DNA from: Euprymna scolopes
Lineage: Eukaryota; Mollusca; Cephalopoda; Sepiida; Sepiolidae
Direction: 5' to 3'
NCBI GenBank assembly: GCA_024364805.1
Contig: CM044489.1
Coordinates: 47,821,247 to 47,852,587 of the forward strand
Length of the DNA: 31,341 nt
Under the pieces are notes generated by a model. It was not told the origin of the DNA and did no database searches. It was given only the letters and a program-made list of their open reading frames with translations. Positions 1 to 9,159 of the stretch are shown piece after piece. How positions within the stretch are numbered: the first letter of the stretch is position 1; the number at the start of each line of letters is the position of its first letter. The translations under genes were made by a program, and so were the position numbers.

Positions 1-1115
1 ATGTAAAATGTTGGGGAGAGGATAATAGAGGTGATTGCGAATGTCTACGTACATTCTAAACCCAAGGGAATTACGGGGGCTGGACTTTTTTAAAACTTCA
101 AAAATATCCTATTTTGATTAAATTTATGCCATGTACCAAATTCTGCGCGGAGAAAATGGAAGTGATCTTTAATCTTTGTTGTCTTCTATACTCATGTTTG
201 ACCGGCACTTCTGCAGTATATAGACTGTGGCAATGTTAGGTCGATAACTCTAATTTCTTCTTGGACAAATACCACAGCAAATAAGTTATAAACAAGATTT
301 TTTTCCGAACACAAAAATATTCGAGAACCAAAACATTTATCTGTATAAAAATGTATCCGTATATAATTGCAAAAAACTAGCCATTAAAAAGTTTGCATTA
401 GGAAATATAATTTTGATGAAACAAATTTGTAATTACAGCAACATTGGATTTTTATTTTAAAAAAATTTCCGAACAAATTAATAATTTAAATGAAATATTT
501 TTCGAAGTAAATCAACATTAAAGAGTCAACAATTTCGAATGAATTAATAATTAAAATTAAACATTTTTCGAAGTAAAGCAACATTGGATTTTTTTTCCGA
601 AACATTTTTAGAATTGAAGTAAAATTGTGACACTTGTTGAAGTGTCAACAAAGTTATATAAATTTTTAAATTAATAAATACTTTGAATGGATTTCTTTTG
701 CTTTTATTACAAAATTGTTTTATTAAAATTATATTTTCTTACGCAGACTTTTCAATAAACGTTTTTACGATTATATATTGATACAGTAAATGTTTTGGTT
801 TTCAAATATCAAAAAAATCATCTTTGTTACTTATTTGCCGTGGTATTTGACTAAGAAGAATCTTTTCTTTATAGCATACAGGTATATGCATATAATACCC
901 TAACCTCTCCTTCATGATAAAAAAGCAACTATCCAAAATCCGACTAATTCAGTGAAAATATGAATATCTGCTTATTCGCCACGTCACACTAGCAACTTCC
1001 TATTTGCGACATAATCAACGGGACACGTAACTCTCATTCGACTTTTGTGGAAAGTTTCACTCAAACAAATTCTGATCTTACGTGGAAATTCTAATCTTAT
1101 TTTTACACATCGCAT
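1..1115. other. AT-rich intergenic stretch, no gene seen
   Basis: This stretch is strongly AT-rich and holds no reading frame with recognisable protein similarity. Around 440-610 similar short phrases recur (an aacattgga-ttttt motif near 440 and 580, and a ttcgaagtaaa motif near 500 and 560). That suggests an old local duplication, but the copies are too short and diverged to name as a repeat family. I see no RNA gene and no transposon termini. Confidence 0.6.
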
Positions 1116-1530
1116 TTATTTTTTTACAAAGAAGACACTTATCTAGGCCTGAAGGCCACTTGAGGATAAGGGTTGATGAGTGTACAGTAGTCAATGGGGA
1201 AAATGACATAGTAATCGTTAGTAGTGGGAATCGGGGAAAAAATTTTATTACATAAGAGCCACCACTTATCAAGGCCTGAAGGCCGCTCGAGGATAAAGCT
1301 TATTGAATGTACAATAGTCAATGGGACAATATCGTAGTAATCGTTAGTAGTGAAAATTCGATAAATTGAATTACTTAATGCGGCGGCTCATCAAGAATTT
1401 GTTTACATTGGACTTGAAGGCGACCGTATTGTAGTCAGCTGGAAAACACGCAAACGAAAGAGTTCCACAGGCGTGCAGTTCTAAGAAAGAAACTTTGTTC
1501 ATGGAATCTACGTTTAGGTTTAGGCACAGA
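1116..1530 (-). mobile_element. LINE-A copy 1: 3' end of a CR1/Jockey-type non-LTR retrotransposon
   Basis: Read on the minus strand, about 1390-1500 encodes the last residues of a LINE polyprotein, including the tract FPADYNTVAFKSNVNKFL. In this LINE type that tract ends the region after the reverse transcriptase. The copy then runs through a 3' untranslated region and ends in a short A-rich tail (plus-strand tttttttacaaa near 1118-1130). The same tail occurs at the copy near 13.9 kb. The copy is 5'-truncated: the catalytic RT and the endonuclease are absent. Its 3' UTR unit is present twice (1134-1235 and 1261-1360). I assigned the family from the C-terminal protein pattern shared with the copies at 13.9, 19.0, 24.9 and 31.1 kb. 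The choice between CR1 and Jockey is uncertain. Confidence 0.7.
1134..1360 (-). repeat. Tandem duplication inside the LINE-A 3' UTR
   Basis: Two copies of a unit of about 100 bp lie about 126 bp apart, at 1134-1235 and 1261-1360. Both begin around a conserved acttatc...aggcctgaaggcc core. Both continue through a gtacaRtagtcaatggg block to a tagtaatcgttagtagtg block. A single copy of the start of this unit is visible in the LINE-A copies near 13.95 kb and 24.9 kb. The repeated unit may belong to the tail of some source elements, or it may be a duplication private to this copy. Confidence 0.75.
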
Positions 1531-2427
1531 TAAAGATTGCATGTATAAATATCATTACATATAAACAAGTGCCTTAAATTATGAACAATAGGTCCCTTAA
1601 TTTAAAGAAATATTTTAATTTTAGTGGAATTTACCAACCAGTGTATTTTTAATCCATCCACTATTAAAATGAAATGTAAATAATTTATTTAAAAAAAAAC
1701 AATGTTTATTTAAGTAATAAAATGATGTATGATATCTGAACTTTCGAAATCCATTAATTTTAATCCTGTTCTTTTGAAATTTAAATAGCGATACAACTCT
1801 TTATAAAACAAGGCCGATAGCCATTAGTCGCGTGCTCTCGTGTAATGAATGAATGCGTGAATGTAGGATTGACATGAAATTCTTAAAGATAAACTGAAAT
1901 GACCGAAAAATGGGCTGAAATGACTTAAATGAATAAAAAGTAAATGACTTAGAATGACTTTAATGAACTTAAGGATGAATTGAATGCCCTTAAGAATGAC
2001 TTGAATGCTTAAAAAATAACTGGAATCCTTCAAAAACAACTTGAATGATCTGGAGAATGACTTGAATGGCTTTGAGACTGACTGGTTGTAAAGTGGGTGA
2101 TCATTTTACATTAAATTAATACAGAAAAGTGAACCCCATTTTATATCACAATAAGTAAAAAGCTAAAAACAGCATCTATTAACAACAGATCTTTGATCTT
2201 AATCAAAAAGGCCAAGCACACAAGTGTTACGGACCGACCGACGGAGTGACTTATAGAGTCGCTTGCACGCGACTAAAAACGGCTCGTTTAGTGTTGTCAA
2301 TTATCTAGAGCGAAAATTGTTTTTCTCTAAAATTGTAAACTGTAAATGCAGGGAATTTCTTGAAGTATTCTTAAATCAATGAATAAAAAAAATGAATCGT
2401 TTTGTACAATGTCAGGTTAAAAGCCGA

Positions 2428-2428
<1 letters not shown>
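1531..2428. other. AT-rich intergenic stretch with a minisatellite, no gene seen
   Basis: Apart from the degenerate minisatellite at about 1893-2077, nothing here is recognisable. The 12-base motif ttagtcgcgtgc near 1825 recurs inverted near 2263. The region near 2229-2290 is less AT-rich and contains gaccgaccgacgg. Together these could be the worn ends of a small inverted-repeat element, but the match is too short to define one. Confidence 0.5.
1893..2077. repeat. Degenerate minisatellite, unit about 21 bp
   Basis: At least six recognisable copies of a unit close to gaatgacttgaatgccttaa run consecutively, with unit lengths of about 20-23 bp and frequent substitutions. The copies are clearest between about 1950 and 2077. 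The 71-residue minus-strand reading frame across the array looks incidental and resembles no known protein. The divergence between copies suggests an old array that is no longer being homogenised. Confidence 0.65.

Positions 2429-2463
<35 letters not shown>
2429..2463. repeat. (TA)n microsatellite
   Basis: An uninterrupted alternating TA tract of about 35 bases lies in AT-rich DNA. Confidence 0.95.
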
Positions 2464-2468
<5 letters not shown>

Positions 2469-2666
2469 AATTATTCTTTATACCTACAGACACTAGTGTT
2501 TCATGCTTACGCAGTATAGGAGTAACAATTACTTCCGGTCATATATATAAAGGAAAGGATTTATAAATTAAGGATAAAACGCCATTAGTACCTGCAATAT
2601 ATTTATTGAAAATGAGTCGTAACTAATCAATATTAATTAGCTATCGCATACACCCTTTTACTTGGG

Positions 2667-2726
2667 ATTCTGCTATATATATTATATAGTTTTTAGATTC
2701 TACTATATATATTAGATAGTTTTTTG
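2667..2726. repeat. Two-copy 30-bp tandem repeat
   Basis: Two adjacent 30-bp units each run from attct through a tatatatatta core to a tagtttt block. They differ at a few positions only. No coding potential is seen. Confidence 0.75.
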
Positions 2727-3075
2727 TTGTTGTTTACTTGCCTCCCCACGAGGGCAAAGTTAGACACAAGGTCGGTATTTAATGTGGGGAAATCATCTCC
2801 CCAAAATAGGGGCACTCTGGTTAGTAACAAAAATAACAAGTATCAGTCATGAAGGATTTCTCTTCCACTAACCGAGAAGAAAAAAAGTGAAGTGCAGTAT
2901 CAGCCAGGTACTACACTTTGATCCTGGCCCGAAGGCCAAGAAGCCGTTTTCTATTTTTATATATAGTTATTTTGTTACATTATTTTTTTATTTATAGTTA
3001 TTTTATTACGTCATCCCAACCAAACACCCACCTCAAGAAAAACTTGCTATATTTATAGATTGATTATTCGTATTA
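2727..3075. other. Unidentified block, GC-richer than its surroundings
   Basis: Between about 2738 and 2960 the sequence is distinctly less AT-rich than its flanks. It contains cctccccacgaggg, a gtggggaaatcatctcccc inverted motif, and a palindromic ggcccgaaggcc-like motif near 2926. No reading frame or transposon domain is visible. The repeat-like composition suggests the 3' or 5' end of an interspersed element that I cannot name. Confidence 0.35.
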
Positions 3076-3079
3076 TTTG

Positions 3080-3372
3080 AATATTCGGACTACTGTTCTC
3101 ATTTTCGGTCATATTTCGAAGGTAATATGTGTTATTATAATAGTGTAACCTTTGACCTTCAGGTGTATCTTGTCGAACTCTGGAATCTGCACGGAATTTC
3201 AAAAGGGAAAACTTTATTTAATTCACGGGGGGTAATATGCTCTCTGTTCTATCAGTGATGACCGGGTAGAAGTCGCTATTTTAAGTGTCACTCGCACTGA
3301 GGATTAGGCCGTCAGCGTCTAGAAGAGTGTAACTTACAACCAAGTACTTTATCCACTACGCCACGACACCTG
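3080..3372 (-). mobile_element. SINE-2 copy A, tRNA-derived
   Basis: On the minus strand the element starts near 3372 with a tRNA-like head. Its A-box-like sequence is tggcgtagtggat, followed by a worn B-box region near 3300-3315. The body then includes gtgcagattccagagttcg and gacaagatacac, and the tail has gagaacagtagtccgaa near 3085. The same body and tail occur in plus orientation near 4.03-4.33 kb and 12.97-13.26 kb, which supports one dispersed family. Such SINEs are transcribed by RNA polymerase III from the A and B boxes and copied by a partner LINE. The partner is not identified here. Confidence 0.7.
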
Positions 3373-3397
3373 CGCCATAGTGGATAAAGTACTTGGT
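3339..3397. repeat. Perfect 20-bp inverted repeat between two SINE-2 heads
   Basis: The sequence at 3339-3358 is exactly the reverse complement of 3378-3397, with a 19-base spacer. The arms are the tRNA-like heads of two SINE-2 copies facing each other. The left copy extends left to about 3080. The right one continues only as a short fragment to about 3420. Confidence 0.9.
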
Positions 3398-3420
3398 AAA
3401 ATTCAGCTTTGTGGTATGAT
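3374..3420 (+). mobile_element. SINE-2 head fragment
   Basis: The sequence gccatagtggataaagtact followed by tggtaaaattcag matches the head of the copy near 12.98 kb, which reads agtgaataaagtacttgtga followed by aaattcag. Only the first 45 bases or so are recognisable. It may be a truncated insertion or the remnant of an inversion. Confidence 0.5.
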
Positions 3421-3680
3421 TAATAAGAGTCTTTTTCGGGGGAGTTCTTGAAAAGTTTTCTACAGCATTTTCTTGTCCTCGTGGGAAGACAAGTAAAATG
3501 AAGTCGGTGCTGTTTTTATTTCTAAAATGTCAGTGCAAATCCAACTTGGACTGAGATTTTGTAAACAATTATCAATCTCCAACAAGGGTGCACAGGTGAA
3601 AAGGTCAAGTCTAATTATGACATGCAATCTCTGTAAATGTAATAACAATTATATATTTGGTTCTCATTCATGTGTCTCTG

Positions 3681-3730
<50 letters not shown>

Positions 3731-4025
3731 AGAAGGGAAGAATTATAATTCGCTTAAAGCTTTGGAATCTCAACTTCAAGAACAGGTCTCAAGTTAAAAA
3801 TGATTCTTAATTGTATCAAGTCAAGCTTCAATTCTAGCAGATCGACCCCTGCTACTAATGACTCCCGACAAGACCCACTAGCAGATGCAGCCAACGACAT
3901 AGAAACCTCTAAATCCCTTGACGTAAAGGAAGTTTATCGTGTTTCACACCCGGGGAGCTAGTTGCCGTGGCCAGGACGTAACAACAATCTTATAAACATC
4001 CCCACGATACACAAACATAAAATAA
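3421..4025. other. Intergenic stretch, no gene recognised
   Basis: It contains a CT microsatellite and a moderately GC-rich patch near 3840-4000, with no recognisable protein, RNA gene or transposon end. Short reading frames here do not resemble known families. Confidence 0.5.
3683..3729. repeat. (TC)n microsatellite
   Basis: An uninterrupted TC tract of about 47 bases. Confidence 0.95.
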
Positions 4026-4029
4026 TACA

Positions 4030-4328
4030 CCCCTGTAAGCGATAGTTTCACAGTTATAAGTTACACTGTTCTGGAGGTTGAAGGTTCAATATTCAGTGTG
4101 GGCGATACTCAAAATAAAATGGAGAATGGCTTAATACTTCTACCTAGTCACGGCTCACTGACTGATAACATTTTATTCTCGTTGATTAAATAAAGCTTTC
4201 CGTTCAAAATTTCGTGCAGATTCCCGAGTTCGACAAGATACACTTGATGAGGGTCTGAGGTTATATCGACCGAAATGTTATGAGAATAACACTCAAGATG
4301 AGAGCAGTAGTCCGAAGAATCCAAATAT
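4030..4328 (+). mobile_element. SINE-2 copy B, tRNA-derived
   Basis: This is a plus-strand copy of the family seen at 3080-3372. A B-box-like gaaggttcaatattc lies near 4078-4092. The shared body follows, with cgtgcagattcccgagttcg near 4213 and gacaagatacac. The tail has gatgagagcagtagtccgaa near 4297-4316. The A box is worn. The copy ends in AT-rich DNA without a clear target-site duplication. Confidence 0.65.
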
Positions 4329-4653
4329 CACGTATTATATTTATAGAGTTGATAATATTGATATTTACATCTCATATTAGGGCGTAACGTAATATAACTG
4401 CAATAATTATAGGAGCAACTAGGCGCATGAAAATGAGTTTCAAAAACTACTTTGCAAATATACTAGGTGAATCAAATGAGAAATCCAAATAATTGCTCTT
4501 AAAGGAACGGTGATAATCTTAAAACGATTTCTCGGTTAGAATGCATGAGATAACGGGTGAATGCCTGATATCTGGTAGGATGTCCCATCTCCAGCTGGAA
4601 CAAAATAAGAAAATTGAAAAAAGAAGAAAAGCAAGAAAGTTCTTAGGATTTTA

Positions 4654-4692
4654 CGAGGGGCGTGCAATAAGTAATGCCCCTGACCCGCTTCC
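4654..4692 (+). repeat. Mariner left terminal inverted repeat
   Basis: This 39-bp end pairs with 5870-5908, with three mismatches (repeat positions 8, 25 and 34). It directly abuts the TA at 4652-4653. It is the 3' end relative to the transposase. Confidence 0.92.
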
Positions 4693-4726
4693 CATAGCAG
4701 TAGAGCAACGAAACTTGGCACAGTTA

Positions 4727-5741
4727 TTAGTCTTTCAATACATAGGAACCATCCAGAGTTATGCATTTCTCCCATCGTTTGATGCAGCTCTGTAGATCGT
4801 TTTTGTAGAATACCCCAGGTTGGTCCTCCAACCACGACGTGACTTCATAAATCAAGGCTGCATCATCTGGGAAACGCTTTCCTTTCAAAAACAACTTCAT
4901 GGCTGGGAAGAGGTGAAAGTCATAGGGTGCATAGTCAGGAGAGAAGGGAGGATGGGGCAGGATTTCATAACCACACGGCCGTGCTTCTGATCTGGCGACA
5001 TGCGAGTTGTGGACTGGAGCGTTGTCTTGCAAGAGGAGAATACCTTTGATGATCTTGCTCCGCCTCTTGATTTTGATAGCTTCCCTTAATTTCCTCAAAA
5101 GTGAAGCATAATAGGCTCCTGTAATTGTGGTACCCTTTGCCAGGAAATCTGTCATCACTACTCCGTCCTGGTCCCAGAAGACTGTGAGCATGACCTTGCC
5201 AGCGGAGGGCTGCACCCTTGCCTTCTTTGGAGGTGGTGAGTCCAAGTGCTTCCACTGTATTGACTGGGCTTTGGTCTCTGGATTATAGTGATAGACCCAG
5301 GTTTCATCCTGTGTAATCAGTCTTTTGAAAAAATTTGACTCATCTCCAAATTCATCCTCGAGCACTCGACGCGTTCTCGCTTCTGGAATGGTGTGAGCAA
5401 CCTGGGAACCCATCTGGCAGACACCTTATACAAATGGTCATGAATGATAGTCTCCACAGACCCTGTACTAATCTTGACATCTTGGGCTATTTGGCGAATA
5501 GTAATGCGCCGATCTTCCAAAATGGCAGCCTCAACTTGACGGACAAATGCCTCATCAATGGCAGAAGGGGAGAGTTTCCACAGACTTCCGGCCATGTTTG
5601 AATTCACGATGCCAGCATTTTACAAGGTCATATGATGGGGCATTATCACCATAAGTTTCTTTCATTTCATGAAGTCTCCTGTGGTGTGCGTCCTTTCAAA
5701 TACAAAAACCGGATCACTGTTCGACATTCAACAGGCTCCAT
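4727..5741 (-). pseudogene. Mariner transposase, frameshifted
   Basis: The gene encodes a mariner cut-and-paste transposase, a nuclear enzyme that binds the inverted repeats and cuts with a DD34D catalytic triad. The best start is the ATG at 5741 (MEPVECRTVIRFLYLKG), giving about 338 codons, close to the usual 340-350. An N-terminal helix-turn-helix pair is visible (WHREFKHGR in the first, ITIRQIAQDVKISTGSVE in the second), then a WVPRLLTP linker. The three aspartates lie in TQDETWV, LLQDNAPVH and YAPYDFHLF, with exactly 34 residues between the second and third. Reading it through requires three frame changes, near 5675, near 5578 and near 5360. These leave an intact 228-codon frame (4727-5413) holding the whole catalytic core. 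It is a transposase pseudogene; the frame judgements are by eye. Confidence 0.9.
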
Positions 5742-5869
5742 TTTACCCCTGACTCAGTTCAAACACCTGTAAAATAGAAACCACTATTGGTTCAGAGCTG
5801 TAATTTGCCACATAACCCGTAGAGATATAAATCATTGCACATGCAAAATTTCAGCTAGATCAGACAATT

Positions 5870-5908
5870 GGAAGTGGGTCAGGAGCATTACTTATTGCAC
5901 ACCCCTCG
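5870..5908 (-). repeat. Mariner right terminal inverted repeat
   Basis: Reverse complement of 4654-4692, abutting the TA at 5909-5910. It lies upstream of the transposase start, with about 130 bp of leader between. Confidence 0.92.
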
Positions 5909-5978
5909 TATGAGGCTACACGTGATACGATATTATATAAACGAAGAGTCTTTAAAAACTTCTCATTGATTTTCAGCG

Positions 5979-6178
5979 AGATTATCTTTCATTTCAATTA
6001 ATAAGATTATCTTTCATTTCACTTAATGAGATTATCTTTCATTTCACTTAATGAGATTATCTTTCATTTCACTTAATAAGATTATCTTTCATTTCACTTA
6101 ATGAGATTATCTTTCATTTCACTTAATGAGATTATCTTTCATTTCACTTAATGAGATTATCTTTCATTTCACTTAATA
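5979..6178. repeat. 25-bp minisatellite, eight copies
   Basis: Eight consecutive 25-bp units (agattatctttcatttcact plus taatg or taata) fill exactly 200 bp. The units are nearly identical. Unit 1 has a c-to-a change, and units 1, 4 and 8 end in ata rather than atg. The low divergence implies recent expansion. The array starts about 70 bp past the mariner right end. A plus-strand reading frame starting at 6151 begins in the last units but resembles nothing known. Confidence 0.95.
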
Positions 6179-6590
6179 AGATCGTACATGAATTGATATA
6201 CAAAGAGCATAATCATGAATGTTATGAAAACATTTGTGGTTTCGAAGTTTTAGAAATGTTGCATTCCACACTAATTCCTTGTAAAGAAATTTACAAATTT
6301 GAAACGTTAAGAAATTTCTTAATTTATGGAATACAAAAACGTTCAAAACAAAGCAGGTACTATACTAAATTGAGCATTGAATTATTATACAATAATCTAT
6401 ATACCTATAAAGTTGAGGGGGGGTTCGCTCTGACATTGATATTAAAAACCTAATTTTCTATTTAAAAATTATTAAAACGAATTTAATATACTCTATCGTG
6501 GATATGCGAGCGACTTGAAGGTTAACTAATTTGTGTATTCCTTTGAAAAACAAAGTAGAGTCAACAGTACGCGACTGTAAATGAGTACTA
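6179..6590. other. AT-rich stretch with an unrecognised small reading frame
   Basis: A 100-codon plus-strand frame (6151-6453) begins inside the minisatellite and continues into AT-rich DNA. It has no recognisable domain. Its start within the repeat array and its composition make a real gene unlikely. Confidence 0.4.
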
Positions 6591-6594
6591 GCAC

Positions 6595-6765
6595 GGACTA
6601 TGCAACTCCATCCACGAGCTGCAAATACTGGAAACATGCTCACACAAGAGGACTTCCTGGGGCCGTCCAGAAGTTGTTAGAACAGTGCAAGTGCATTGCA
6701 GCTGGAGGAGATTACTTCGAAGGAGATAAGAGTTTTATGTGTGTAATATCAATAAAAATGGGCAT
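6595..6765 (+). pseudogene. Mariner-type transposase C-terminal scrap
   Basis: Within an 80-codon plus-strand frame (6581-6823), the piece QKLLEQCKCIAAGGDYFEGD matches the pattern that ends many mariner-family transposases: a basic helix, CI, then a GDYFEG-like terminus. No catalytic aspartate motif and no inverted repeats are visible nearby. This is probably the last 40 residues or so of an old insertion. The call rests on one motif and is tentative. Confidence 0.4.
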
Positions 6766-6831
6766 ACGAAAAAAGTCTGGAAACTTATTTAAGGCACCTC
6801 GTAGATCACATCATATCGTATGAATCGGATC

Positions 6832-7026
6832 ATTCTATTGTTGGCATTGGTTTCCCGATATTTTTCTAGTCAGAATTCTTTCTAAAAAAACATCAATTCC
6901 TTATAATGTGGGCAACGTTCAAGTGACACTTCTAAGTGAAAGTGATTTTTGTGGAACGAACTGGATTCGAACTTTGAACACCCAGGTCATCAGTCCGTGT
7001 CATTAACCACTTGGCCACCGTCACCT
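6832..7026 (-). mobile_element. SINE-1 copy A, tRNA-derived
   Basis: On the minus strand the element opens near 7026 with a tRNA-like head. The A box is tggccaagtgg, and the B box is gttcgaatc (6962-6974 region, preceded by caaa). The tail region contains tagaaagaattctgactaga and ends near gccaacaatagaa. The same head and tail recur at 19823-19985 and 20021-20212. The head resembles a leucine- or serine-type tRNA by its A-box wording, but which tRNA gave rise to it cannot be settled by eye. Such elements are transcribed by RNA polymerase III and mobilised by a LINE. Confidence 0.75.
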
Positions 7027-7652
7027 CCCCGCAATTAGATATAGATTAATAAAGAATCCAGGATACATAACCATTAAAACTCTTTAATATATCTTCAGAT
7101 GTTTTAACATTTTTACATGGTGACCGGAAGTTTTTGATCCGGTGACTGCCATTCCTTTCTAAACACTTCAGGCGAAAGCAAGCATGGTTTTGCTTCCTAG
7201 AAATTATGGAATGAAATATGGCTGGATATTTTAGTAAGAATCGATATTTGAATAACTTTATACTAGTAGGGCCTGTGGCAATTTCACAACGGCATTTTTC
7301 ATATGTAGTATATTGCTGCTGGGCATATTATGGACGTTCAGTGTGAATGGAGACCCCGGGATATTATTGTTACCCTTTTGCTAAAATAGTAAGAGTATTT
7401 ATCTAAGTAATGTAGTTAATGTCATGTCAGAATATATCTGGTTATTACAGTTTATCTCCAGTATCCTTAAGAGTCTGTGACATATTTCCATTGTATGGAC
7501 GCCCGGCGCAAACGAAAACCCCACGATATAATTATACCATCGTTAGACAGAACAAATACTACCCTTGGATCCTAGCCAATAGATCAAGAAGGTATATTTT
7601 AGTTTCCCGTACGCCCGAAAAGTTACATCTTTTTTTTAATTGCGTCTTCGGT
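7027..7652. other. Intergenic stretch, no gene recognised
   Basis: A 101-codon plus-strand frame covers 7419-7724, but it runs into a fold-back repeat and has no recognisable domain. I treat it as incidental. No other structure is evident. Confidence 0.45.
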
Positions 7653-7787
7653 GATCGGAAGATCCTATTTATTAAAAAGGTGATAGCATACTACGAACGT
7701 TGCATTAGCGCATTTATATACTAATTTAATGTTCGTAGTATGTTATCACTTTCAGTCCTCCTTTTTAATAAATGGGATCTCCCGATC
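7653..7787. repeat. Fold-back inverted repeat
   Basis: The left arm (7653-7704) and right arm (7728-7787) are reverse complements with a few mismatches, separated by a loop of about 23 bases. They share gatcggRagatccYatttat and tactacgaac blocks. The right arm has an extra stretch of about 10 bases (gactgaaa region near 7750-7760) absent from the left. A transcript would fold into a long imperfect hairpin. It may be a fold-back MITE. No clear target-site duplication was seen. Confidence 0.85.
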
Positions 7788-8813
7788 GAATAATTTATAA
7801 TCTAGAAACCGTGACACACATACGGACGGACGTACGGACGTTAAAAGCACTATTAATATTTAGATTTTTTGCTTGCAATATTTTTCCTTAATCGATTCTT
7901 TTGTCCAATTTCAGAGATCTATGAGTGAAATAAACGTCTGTACAGAAAGTTACAATAAAATACTTTGAAATTAAAAAAAAAATGTTTCAATCTTTATGAT
8001 ATAAATCGTGATATGGTGAAGTATCATTTTTTTTTGTTTGTTTTTTTCTAGTAAAATATCTTTTATGCGCTGTTGTGATTATTATCGTGAAAGTGATGGC
8101 CCTTTTTAAAGGCCACATTTTAAAATGAACAAAAATGTTAATCATTTTGATATGTCTTGATCTCACCTATCAATGAATCAAAAAGCGCGCTATGGAAAAC
8201 ATTAAATATCAATAATAGATAAAAAGTCAGAACAAATGAAATATAGAAACAAAGCTAGCACTCCAATAACTCATATCACACAAAAAGCGAGTATCACAAA
8301 TGATACAGCCAACAATTTATAAAATAAATGAACCAAAACGTTTCCAGAATAAAATATCTGGTGCCACTTGATCCGGTTGTCTGAATATACTGTGGTACTG
8401 ACCTAAAATACATCAAATATTGTTATTTTTTTATTTCTCTTTGCAAACTTAATCATTGTCTGCAAAGTCAAAAACAAGTTTTCCTCTACAAAACAACCAA
8501 ACCAAACACCGTGAGTAAATATTTGAAGATATAAAGAACTTGAAGCATATGTTTTTGTTTTTTTTACAAAATGGCTTCATTCGGCATTAACAACCCCGAA
8601 AAGAGTCGATATGCCGTAAAACAAAATAACCAAACCAAAATAAAATAAATACGAAAGTAAACAGAAAACCTAGTGTAATGAAAACAACATAAGAGATTCC
8701 GTCTAGTAATCTTTCATTCAATTAAGAATCTTGCTACTCGTCTATTTGACAAACGGAAATGTACAGCTTTTATAGCTTGAGTTATGGAAGAGGAGATAAT
8801 CCATATTCACAAC
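7788..8813. other. AT-rich stretch; may include the 3' LTR of the adjacent Gypsy fossil
   Basis: Most of this is featureless AT-rich DNA with accaaacca-like phrases near 8495-8520 and 8625-8640. The part next to 8814 should be the 3' LTR of the minus-strand Gypsy element, because the polypurine tract lies at about 8815-8826. I could not find a matching second LTR, so its outer end is undefined. A cttttatagc motif near 8767 could be a TATA-like element of that LTR. Confidence 0.4.
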
Positions 8814-9159
8814 ATTCTCCCCCACTAAATTTCTCACTGATAGTGAAGAAAATCCCTTAAATGTCCAGGCTCCCTACGAGCTTGCAGTGGCCACCTCGGC
8901 AGTCAATGAATCAGTCGGAGTACTCAAACAGAAAGGCTCTTCAGTGCGAGCCTGTTTGTGAGCTCTAAAATACCTCACTCCGAAATGTTTCCTTCTCAGA
9001 GGAGCAGGCCGTTCCGTGTCATAGTCAGTCTTTGGATGAACACTTTTTTGTTTTTCGGTGCTAGTCTTCATCTGTCAGGGATTCAGGTGTTAGCCCATCC
9101 GAAGTGTCTAACGGAGCCCCACCGGAGACAAATGTCATTAGACGACGTGTCAGGAACAA

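Larger units (their letters stand above)
4654..5908 (-). mobile_element. Mariner DNA transposon, complete length, decayed
   Basis: The element is bounded by TA dinucleotides (4652-4653 and 5909-5910), the expected target-site duplication of Tc1/mariner elements. Its terminal inverted repeats are 39 bp (4654-4692 and 5870-5908) and match at 36 of 39 positions. They start cgagggg and contain gtgcaataagtaatg. The 1255-bp length is typical of mariner. It carries one transposase gene on the minus strand (4727-5741). Catalytic aspartates in DD34D spacing survive, but the frame is broken, so this copy should not make active enzyme. The ends look well preserved and could still respond to a transposase from a related copy. 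The well-matched termini suggest a moderately young insertion. Confidence 0.93.

Noticed and set aside
1825-2275. MITE bounded by inverted ttagtcgcgtgc motifs
   Set aside because: The inverted match is only about 12 bases, with no target-site duplication and no further terminal similarity.
6151-6453. 100-codon plus-strand frame after the minisatellite
   Set aside because: It starts inside the 25-bp repeat and has no recognisable domain or supporting context.
6962-7026. Functional tRNA gene
   Set aside because: A and B boxes are present, but the stems do not pair well, and the same head occurs with a common tail in two other copies, so it is a SINE.
7419-7724. 101-codon plus-strand frame
   Set aside because: It ends inside the fold-back repeat and has no family resemblance. 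I treat it as chance.
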